A stretch of DNA of 15,219 bases from positions 1-15,219 of the forward strand of contig DLOP01000007.1 in the NCBI GenBank assembly GCA_002478505.1, in the 5' to 3' direction. A model generated the notes under the pieces. The model ran no database searches. It was given only the letters and a program-made list of their open reading frames with translations, and was not told the origin of the DNA. This DNA comes from Lachnospiraceae bacterium UBA7481. GTDB lineage: Bacteria > Bacillota > Clostridia > Lachnospirales > Lachnospiraceae. Within the stretch, counting starts at the first letter, position 1. The number at the start of each line of letters is the position of its first letter. The position numbers were made by a program, and so were the translations under genes. Of the stretch, positions 7,621 to 13,070 are shown one piece after another.

Positions 7621-8784
7621 ATGAAAAATCTACATTTGATAAAAAGATTGACGGCGGATGTCTGTATTCTGCTTTTGCTGATGGGATGTTCGAGGGATGG
7701 CGTATCCGGGAATGAGATGGTGGCAGATGTAGTATCAGATGATACTGTGTCAGAAGATGTCATATTAGAAGATACAGCGACAGAGGATGTTATATCGGAA
7801 GATATTGTATCAGACGATGTCATAACAGAGGATACTGTATCGGAGAATTCTTTATCTGGACATATGGAAGAGGTTACGTTTATATCATGGGAAGACGCAG
7901 GATTGCAAGACCATGTTATGGAGTGGGAGGATGAGGGACTGGAGTCAGATATGCAGGAGATAACAGGTATTGTAGATAGGGATATCATGCTAAGTGATGT
8001 ATGGGAATATACAGAACTTGACTTAAGCTATGTTATAGGAGAACATCTGCCTCCTGACATTTATATAGAAAATATCAGCGCATTAAAAGAACTTACAAAT
8101 TTGCAGAAACTAGACTTATTTTCGAATCGGATCAGCGATTTCAGTGTATTGAGCGGACTTATAAATCTGCGGGAATTAGAACTTGGGAATAATTCGATTA
8201 GTGATATCAGTGCATTAAGCGGACTTACGAATCTGGAGAAGCTTCACTTAAGGTTTAATGATTTAGAGGATATCAGCGCATTAGGCGGACTTACGAATCT
8301 GCGGGATTTAGATCTTATGAGTAATTCGATCAGTGATATCAGTGTATTAAGCGGACTTACGAATCTGGAGAAGCTGGACTTGTGTTTTAACGATCTGGGT
8401 GATCTTAGCGCATTAAGCGGACTTACGAATCTGCGGGAATTGGATCTTATGAGTACATCGATCAGTGATATCAGTGCATTAAGCGGACTTACGAATCTGG
8501 AGAATCTGGAATTGGGACTTAATGATATAACGAGTATCGACGCCTTGAGCAACTTAAACAATCTGCGTGTACTTGGACTTCGCAAGACTGGTCTAAGCGA
8601 TCTTAGTGCGCTAAGTGGACTAGAGAATCTACAGGTACTGGACATAGCTGAGAATCAGATCAATAATCTCAGCGCATTAAGCGGACTTACGAATCTGCGT
8701 GATCTGTTTGTCAGTAAAAATCCGCTCAGTTCAGATGCGTATTCTGTAGTATCATTTGTGGAAAACGTATATTCACGTTACTGA
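7621..8784 (+). CDS. Leucine-rich-repeat (internalin-like) lipoprotein
   Basis: This 387-aa protein starts with a lipoprotein signal peptide: basic n-region (KNLHLIKR), hydrophobic core and lipobox LMGC with the lipidated Cys at 23. An acidic tether (37-76) made of eight pentapeptide units follows, then a unique segment (77-153). Ten consecutive 22-residue leucine-rich repeats fill residues 154-373, each of the form ALSGLTNLRELDLxxNxISDIS, as in SDS22/internalin-type LRR domains. A short cap (374-387) ends the protein. Such domains usually bind proteins or peptides, so an extracellular membrane-anchored binding role is likely; the ligand is unknown. There is no LPXTG anchor, consistent with lipid anchoring. 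It is the first gene of the lipoprotein cluster, 42 bases before the next gene. The high DNA identity between repeats suggests recent expansion or exchange. Confidence 0.88.
   Translation: MKNLHLIKRLTADVCILLLLMGCSRDGVSGNEMVADVVSDDTVSEDVILEDTATEDVISEDIVSDDVITEDTVSENSLSGHMEEVTFISWEDAGLQDHVMEWEDEGLESDMQEITGIVDRDIMLSDVWEYTELDLSYVIGEHLPPDIYIENISALKELTNLQKLDLFSNRISDFSVLSGLINLRELELGNNSISDISALSGLTNLEKLHLRFNDLEDISALGGLTNLRDLDLMSNSISDISVLSGLTNLEKLDLCFNDLGDLSALSGLTNLRELDLMSTSISDISALSGLTNLENLELGLNDITSIDALSNLNNLRVLGLRKTGLSDLSALSGLENLQVLDIAENQINNLSALSGLTNLRDLFVSKNPLSSDAYSVVSFVENVYSRY
7729..7848 (+). repeat. Eight 15-bp repeats encoding an acidic pentapeptide tether
   Basis: Residues 37-76 of the LRR lipoprotein divide into eight five-residue units: VVSDD, TVSED, VILED, TATED, VISED, IVSDD, VITED, TVSEN. 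The consensus is x-[VI]-[ST]-[ED]-D. The underlying 15-base units are diverged but clearly alike (for example GATACTGTGTCAGAA and GATACTGTATCGGAG). It probably forms an extended negatively charged spacer between the membrane lipid and the LRR domain. Confidence 0.75.
8080..8739 (+). repeat. Ten 66-bp tandem repeats encoding LRRs
   Basis: Exactly ten 66-base units lie head to tail with no spacer. The string CGGACTTACGAATCTG recurs in many units. Units 4 and 6 (DLMSNSISDIS, DLMSTSISDIS) and units 3 and 5 (RFNDLEDIS, CFNDLGDLS) pair up, so part of the array is a 132-base higher-order repeat. Units 1 and 8-10 are the most diverged, as expected at the ends of an array that grows from the middle. 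Confidence 0.9.
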
Positions 8785-8826
8785 TCAATTGTTTTAATGA
8801 TGGATACCGGAGAGGGGAAAAGATAT

Positions 8827-10206
8827 ATGTTGCAAAAAAGAAACTTAATGGGAGGCATTTGTTTATTTATGGCGCTGCTGGCAGCAGGCTGCGGGAATCA
8901 GGGTGGAGAACCGGAAATCAGTCAGGGAGATAGTGCAAGCCAAACCATGGTATCTGAAAATGTATCCGCTGATACAGCAATTGAGAATCAAACCGGTGTT
9001 ACGGTCAGTGGAAACGACAGTCAGGATATGGCGGAAGAAATGGAAGTCTTCGAACTGTCTAACGGACTGTATGCCTATGTTACAACGCATGTTTCAAGAG
9101 ACATTGCAATAGAAGGGGTTCCGGAATGGATCAAGATCCAGAACTGGAATCCGAAAGATGGTACTTATTATGATGCCCATACGATAGGCGAAGATCATAT
9201 GATATCTGCTAACTGGATTCTGATACCCAATGTATATGGAACTATTACTGACATCCAGATGGACAGCAATTCTGAGATACTGATTTGTTATGAGGATGAT
9301 GAAGGAGAGAGTAAAGATGCCACTATCCAGATGGATTTTTATGCTTCGGAGGAGGACATTGTTACAACACCATTCAGAAAGATCAGGGACAGAAATTTAT
9401 GTTTTAATAGAGAGGAATTGACTAATATAACAGCTTTTCCGGTAGAAGTGTGGAGTGAGACATTTATCTCAGGAGAAAATGAATATACGGCTACATTTTC
9501 CAGAATCAGTCCTATGTATGAAACGGCTGAGACAGAATGCTGGTTAGGTCATAAGGCGGACTATCAGTTTACTATTCAGCAGGGTGACGAGATTCTCTAT
9601 ATAAGGAAACTATACGAATTTATTGTTGAATATGAGGAAATTCATTATATGGAGGATATTAATGGTGATGGAGTGGATGATTTTATACTGATAGATGATG
9701 GTGAGGCTAGTGATGCTTATGAGCCAAAGTATGCATATCCTTATGTATTTGTGTGGAATCCAGAGGAGGAGACCTGTACATACGGAGGAGCAATCGTATC
9801 GGATGGGAAAGCTGTATATGATGATGACTCGACGTACATGACTGTTCTTTATGATAAGGATACAGGGATTTTTTATGACATTTCCTCTATTCATCAGCGA
9901 AACATCCAATATGACAGTATCATCATGCGTGGCGCAAAGTTTGTGGATGGAAAATGGATAACCGTCTATGAGTTGTATCTTGGTACGGAAGAAGAGAATT
10001 ATGTCAGGGAAATAAAATATGATGAGGAAGGAAATGTAATCTCGGAGAAGACATATCCTGTGACAGAAATTAATGATTTGATTGATGAGTTTTATGGGAT
10101 ATGTGAATTAAATTTATTTTATGGTATATTGGATGATTATACGAAGGACGATATTGTGGTCAATGAGCAATTTTCTTACTGGAAATATGTAATTAACGAT
10201 GAGTGA
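8827..10206 (+). CDS. Lipoprotein with a DxNxDG calcium-loop motif, function unknown
   Basis: Starting at ATG 8827 the protein is 459 aa and opens with MLQKRNLMGGICLFMALLAAGC, a lipoprotein signal with lipobox LAAGC split as AAG/C (Cys 22). I prefer this to ATG 8797 because GGAGAGGGG (8809-8817) lies 9 bases before it, and the longer form would put ten charged residues in front of the signal. A Ser/Asn/Asp tether follows with VSEN and VSGND words like those of the LRR lipoprotein. The body is beta-rich without a recognised catalytic motif. D-I-N-G-D-G-V-D-D (277-285) followed by FILIDDGE matches the D-x-[DN]-x-D-G loop of FG-GAP/VCBS-like repeats, which bind calcium. The C-terminal part is acidic and Tyr-rich. 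It is likely co-transcribed with the LRR gene, 42 bases upstream. I do not recognise the family; a surface binding role is inference. Confidence 0.75.
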   Translation: MLQKRNLMGGICLFMALLAAGCGNQGGEPEISQGDSASQTMVSENVSADTAIENQTGVTVSGNDSQDMAEEMEVFELSNGLYAYVTTHVSRDIAIEGVPEWIKIQNWNPKDGTYYDAHTIGEDHMISANWILIPNVYGTITDIQMDSNSEILICYEDDEGESKDATIQMDFYASEEDIVTTPFRKIRDRNLCFNREELTNITAFPVEVWSETFISGENEYTATFSRISPMYETAETECWLGHKADYQFTIQQGDEILYIRKLYEFIVEYEEIHYMEDINGDGVDDFILIDDGEASDAYEPKYAYPYVFVWNPEEETCTYGGAIVSDGKAVYDDDSTYMTVLYDKDTGIFYDISSIHQRNIQYDSIIMRGAKFVDGKWITVYELYLGTEEENYVREIKYDEEGNVISEKTYPVTEINDLIDEFYGICELNLFYGILDDYTKDDIVVNEQFSYWKYVINDE

Positions 10207-10225
10207 AAATTTAAGCAGCAAGAGA

Positions 10226-10241
10226 ACAGGAAAGTACCTGT
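10226..10241 (+). promoter_or_regulatory. Small hairpin before the RBS of the next gene
   Basis: ACAGG (10226-10230) and CCTGT (10237-10241) can pair around a 6-base loop. The ribosome site AGGAAGG (10244-10250) starts two bases later. The stem is short and could be chance, but its position matches the hairpins before essC and before the gene at 11811. Confidence 0.3.
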
Positions 10242-10256
10242 AGAGGAAGGATCACG

Positions 10257-10979
10257 ATGAAAAAACATTTATTATATCGTTACAAGATTGCTCTAATTAT
10301 TTTAGGACTTGTGGTTTTGTGCGGAATGAGTGGGGGAATTTATGTTTTTCTGCAGAAATATTATTTTTTTAATGAACAAAATGTTTATGTTAAAAGAGTA
10401 GTATTGGAAAGATTAAATGAATTGTATTCTCAGGAGTTTGAATTATTGTCAATAGATTTTAAGACAATAAGAGTCGAAACCGGGGGAGCAAAATATATGC
10501 ATATGTGGACATTTACATTTGAGGATAGTCAGGGAAGACAATTTTATGTATATGATCGTATATCAGGATCGGCAAAAAACGTAGACGTAGACGGGGCCTT
10601 TTATCATTTGGACTATTATAATAAAGATTATATTGATGATACTTATGGACAACTTTGTATGGAAGAAAGAATAGGCGATAAGTATGACTTGCAGCAATAC
10701 AGGCAGGAAAAAGGGAACGTACTTCCATATCAGCCGGATTATATATTTGTCTACACAGAAGATAATGCAGATGAAATAGCGGAAATTTTAACTAAGATGT
10801 ATTTTGAGGAAACTGAATTTAGTAATGGTGGCTGCTTGACATGTTTGGTAAATAATAAAATGGGAGAAAAAATGTTTACTTATTATCGGGGGACCGTTAC
10901 AAATAAATTACAGAATCAGGGTTCACAAATTTCAGAACAAACGGTATATGATTATTTTTTGCAAGAATTGCAGAATTAA
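10257..10979 (+). CDS. Signal-anchored extracytoplasmic protein, unknown function
   Basis: This 240-aa protein has a basic N-terminus (MKKHLLYRYK), a hydrophobic segment at about 11-32 (IALIILGLVVLCGMSGGIYVF) and a mixed alpha/beta body. The Cys in VVLCG does not sit in a good lipobox, so it is probably a signal anchor with the body outside. The start of the body, YVKRVVLERLNELYSQEFEL then strands with FTFEDSQGRQFYVY, is reminiscent of small membrane-anchored proteins with a helix followed by beta strands; I cannot name the family. AGGAAGG (10244-10250) supports the start. It follows the previous gene by 50 bases and could share its transcript. Its base composition is visibly more AT-rich than that of essC. 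Small proteins of this build sometimes serve as immunity proteins in toxin loci, but nothing here proves it. Confidence 0.65.
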   Translation: MKKHLLYRYKIALIILGLVVLCGMSGGIYVFLQKYYFFNEQNVYVKRVVLERLNELYSQEFELLSIDFKTIRVETGGAKYMHMWTFTFEDSQGRQFYVYDRISGSAKNVDVDGAFYHLDYYNKDYIDDTYGQLCMEERIGDKYDLQQYRQEKGNVLPYQPDYIFVYTEDNADEIAEILTKMYFEETEFSNGGCLTCLVNNKMGEKMFTYYRGTVTNKLQNQGSQISEQTVYDYFLQELQN

Positions 10980-11113
10980 GTGATATAATCAGCAGGAACA
11001 TTTTGGCTGCATAATAGCCTTTAGGATATATGCTATGAAACAGTCTTTTAAGGACACCCAAATTCCAAAAGGAAAAATACGAAGATTTCATCTATGAGGG
11101 AAACAGTGATGGG
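10980..11113 (+). promoter_or_regulatory. Intergenic region with an extended -10 promoter candidate
   Basis: TGATATAAT (10981-10989), identical to the nine bases before the LRR gene, begins two bases after the preceding stop codon. A possible -35, TTGCAA (10959-10964), lies inside the preceding gene with a 19-base spacer. The rest of the region shows no clear terminator or RNA gene. The frame of the following gene is open back to about 11053 (reading FQKEKYEDFIYEGNSDG just before the ATG) but contains no start codon there. Confidence 0.4.
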
Positions 11114-11644
11114 ATGATGGATATGGAAGCGGAACAGCATAAGGGGTTTGCCAAAATAACACAATACATATTCTGTTTTGTCGTAGGCAGTTTTATCGGC
11201 TGGCTGTATGAGATCGCTATGGGTTTTATCGTCTGGAAGCAGTATATGGACCGCGGCATACTGCATCTGCCGCTCTGTCCGATCTATGGATTCGGCGCGT
11301 TTGTTATCATGGCGTTTCTTGGAAAACGGCGGAGCCTGCCTGTGATATTCTTGTACGGCGTTGTTATATCAACGGCAGTGGAACTGGGCGCTTCTTATGT
11401 GATCGAATGGATCGCGGGGCAGCAGCTTTGGGATTATTCTCATTGGCCGCTGCATTTCTTTCAGGGGAGGATCTCTTTGCCCAGCAGTATATTTTTTGGT
11501 ATTTTCAGTATGCTTGTAATTGGGATTGTGTACCCGTGGATTGAAAAATGGATAGGGAAAATGCCTGTCGGGGCGGCAGTTCTGCTGGATATGATCATTG
11601 TGGCAGCGGTAGCGGTGGATGCGGCGAATATATTTTTGAGGTAG
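11114..11644 (+). CDS. PF06541-type membrane protein (putative ABC-transporter permease, CmpB-like)
   Basis: This 176-aa protein has about five hydrophobic spans: 15-40, 55-76, 80-104, 115-140 and 152-174. Signature elements of the PF06541 family are visible: GSFIGWLYE in the first span, the later LPLCPIYGFGA motif, and ELGASYVIEW followed by LWDYS, then GRISL before another span. The family is widespread in Clostridia and is labelled a putative ABC-transporter type IV or permease, but no transport substrate is established. No ATPase partner lies next to it, so the transporter label should be taken lightly. The start is uncertain: ATG codons at 11114, 11117 and 11123 are all possible, and only a weak GAGGGA (11096-11101) precedes them. 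It differs in type from the lipoproteins around it and may have its own promoter. Confidence 0.82.
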   Translation: MMDMEAEQHKGFAKITQYIFCFVVGSFIGWLYEIAMGFIVWKQYMDRGILHLPLCPIYGFGAFVIMAFLGKRRSLPVIFLYGVVISTAVELGASYVIEWIAGQQLWDYSHWPLHFFQGRISLPSSIFFGIFSMLVIGIVYPWIEKWIGKMPVGAAVLLDMIIVAAVAVDAANIFLR

Positions 11645-11711
11645 AAAATGTTATCGCCACATAATGTTTCTAATTCGTGCCATTGAATGTAAATTTAGCA
11701 GCATATAAGTG

Positions 11712-11744
11712 TGGACAACAAAAGTCGGGATAGTATATACTATC
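11712..11744 (+). promoter_or_regulatory. Promoter with a 16-bp perfect palindrome over the -10
   Basis: TGGACA (11712-11717) and TATACT (11736-11741) are spaced by 18 bases, a good sigma-A promoter about 70 bases before the lipoprotein gene at 11811. GATAGTATATACTATC (11729-11744) is a perfect 16-base palindrome that covers the -10. A dimeric repressor bound here would block RNA polymerase. Palindromes of the GTATATAC type are known for some GntR-family regulators, but no regulator gene is in the window. Confidence 0.5.
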
Positions 11745-11772
11745 AAATGAAAGAGCAAAGGACAAGGAGTAT

Positions 11773-11806
11773 GTCAGCGCAGTAAAACTGCTCTGACAGG
11801 AAGGAG
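11773..11806 (+). promoter_or_regulatory. Hairpin directly before the RBS of the 405-aa lipoprotein gene
   Basis: GTCAGCGCAG (11773-11782), loop TAAAA and CTGCTCTGAC (11788-11797) pair at nine of ten positions; the mismatch is C11778 with T11792. The ribosome site AGGAAGGAG (11798-11806) starts on the next base. AGCGCAGTAAAACT (11776-11789) is identical to 2514-2527 before essC, and GCTCTGAC (11790-11797) to 2544-2551. It is not followed by a T-run. Confidence 0.55.
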
Positions 11807-11810
11807 CATT

Positions 11811-13028
11811 ATGAAAAAATATCTGGAATTATTTTTTACCGTAATGGTATTGTCAATGTTTTGCGCCTGCGGACGGGAGGAAGCGGATAATATTCAGCCC
11901 GGAAGTACGGATATTGCAGATCCGATGGAAGGATCAGACATTATACAGGAAGCGGAGACGGACGTCCCTGTAGAAGATGAAACAGAGATAAATGCTCCTG
12001 TAGAAGATGAAACAGAGATGAACACCCCTGTAGAAGTTGAAACAGCTATTCTGCCGGAGGAGGAGAAGACCGTATATGAAGCATATATGGCGGCAAATGC
12101 GGGTACCATTTTGTATGCATATTTTGATTATGATAATGATGGTAAGCAGGAATTATATCTTCGCAGCCCCAGCGACAATTACGGTCGGGTTTGGAAGTAT
12201 ATTGACGGTGGACTGAAAACGATAGACAGCGGGAAAGTATCTGAGATATATATAAATGGACTTGCGTGGAATGAAATAGAGAAGAATGATTCTGCCGATA
12301 CTGCCGATTCAGGGGAAAGGGTTCATGAGGGAGTTTATGTATATATTGAGCAGAATCCATTTAAAGAACGAACCGCCTGGTATGTGGAAGAGCAGGATTT
12401 TTTATCTCAATATGGTTTTGGGGAAAGCGACCCGTTTTATGAGTATGCTTTGCCGGATGGCAGTATGCGGCTGGTTTTATACTATGATGAGGCGACCGGT
12501 TTGGGCTGCGGACTCCGTTATTATCAAAGGGATCCCGATGAATGGACGACTTCCGGAATATATGGTTTTTCTTTTTTGGGCGCCAATATACCTAGTCCAT
12601 GGGATCCATGGGAGGATAGATTAAATGTGGATTATACGAAATATGAATCCTACATGGGAACTACAGTTTCTGACATTGAAGAAGAAAATATAGAATATGA
12701 TGACGCGGGGAGAGTGGCACACTATGAAGCATATGCGTCTATAGATGGAGAAGTGGTTCGTATACTAAATATGTACTATGAGTATGATGATAACGGGACA
12801 TTGAGACAGAGAGAGTATCACCACTATCATCTTCAGTTTGGATCCACGTTCCAATATTGGTACAGCTATTTTGACGAACTCGGAAGAGTGGAGTACGAAA
12901 GAGCATATATTACACATGGTTCGCTGGAATATTATTACATTTATACGGACGAAAGCGACGAACCGGCGTACAGTCTTTATCTGGATCATAATCTGGGAAC
13001 ATGGATGCCGGAGTTTGCGGAGTTTTAA
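11811..13028 (+). CDS. Lipoprotein with repeat tether, DxDxDG loop and C-terminal YD-like repeats
   Basis: This 405-aa protein begins with a lipoprotein signal (MKKYLELFFTVMVLSMFCAC; Cys 20 after F-C-A, a tolerable lipobox). The acidic tether carries a ten-residue repeat, PVEDETEINA, PVEDETEMNT, PVEVETA (53-79). A loop D106-Y-D-N-D-G-K-Q-E114 matches calcium-binding DxDxDG motifs. The C-terminal part has Rhs-like YD motifs YDDAG (296-300), YDDNG (325-329) and FDELG (354-358), exactly 29 residues apart, with a fourth degenerate unit near 378-384. AGGAAGGAG (11798-11806) supports the start. The next lipoprotein gene follows within 42 bases, so they form one transcript from the promoter at about 11712. 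I do not recognise a named family. The YD motifs suggest a beta-rich repeat domain outside the cell; function is unknown. Confidence 0.75.
   Translation: MKKYLELFFTVMVLSMFCACGREEADNIQPGSTDIADPMEGSDIIQEAETDVPVEDETEINAPVEDETEMNTPVEVETAILPEEEKTVYEAYMAANAGTILYAYFDYDNDGKQELYLRSPSDNYGRVWKYIDGGLKTIDSGKVSEIYINGLAWNEIEKNDSADTADSGERVHEGVYVYIEQNPFKERTAWYVEEQDFLSQYGFGESDPFYEYALPDGSMRLVLYYDEATGLGCGLRYYQRDPDEWTTSGIYGFSFLGANIPSPWDPWEDRLNVDYTKYESYMGTTVSDIEEENIEYDDAGRVAHYEAYASIDGEVVRILNMYYEYDDNGTLRQREYHHYHLQFGSTFQYWYSYFDELGRVEYERAYITHGSLEYYYIYTDESDEPAYSLYLDHNLGTWMPEFAEF
11967..12047 (+). repeat. Thirty-base tandem repeat in the lipoprotein tether
   Basis: Two full 30-base units (11967-11996 and 11997-12026) and a partial third (12027-12047) each start CCTGTAGAAG and encode the PVEDETE-type ten-residue unit. 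The first two differ at few positions, implying recent duplication. Confidence 0.85.
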
Positions 13029-13070
13029 GATGGGATGTACAAGGACGAAAATACGAGAGAGACTAAATAT

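Noticed and set aside
7542..7988. Minus-strand open frame of 148 residues rich in Ser/Thr
   Set aside because: It mirrors the repetitive acidic stalk of the LRR lipoprotein and has no independent support.
8244..8645. Minus-strand open frame of 133 residues across the LRR repeats
   Set aside because: It exists only because the repeat units lack stops on the opposite strand; the plus-strand LRR pattern is unmistakable.
8080..8739. Regularly spaced direct repeats that could suggest a CRISPR array
   Set aside because: The 66-base units are contiguous, with no unique spacers, and encode LRRs in frame. The 21-base repeats at 7018-7143 are likewise coding heptads.
8797..8826. Longer form of the 459-aa lipoprotein starting at ATG 8797
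   Set aside because: It would place charged residues before the signal peptide; a strong ribosome site precedes 8827.
11035..11097. Twenty-residue open frame MKQSFKDTQIPKGKIRRFHL
   Set aside because: There is no convincing ribosome site and no family; it is too short to support from sequence alone.
13035..13070. Longer form of the 662-aa lipoprotein starting at ATG 13035
   Set aside because: The signal peptide begins naturally at 13071; the upstream residues are polar and have no good ribosome site. It cannot be fully excluded because the site before 13071 is also weak.
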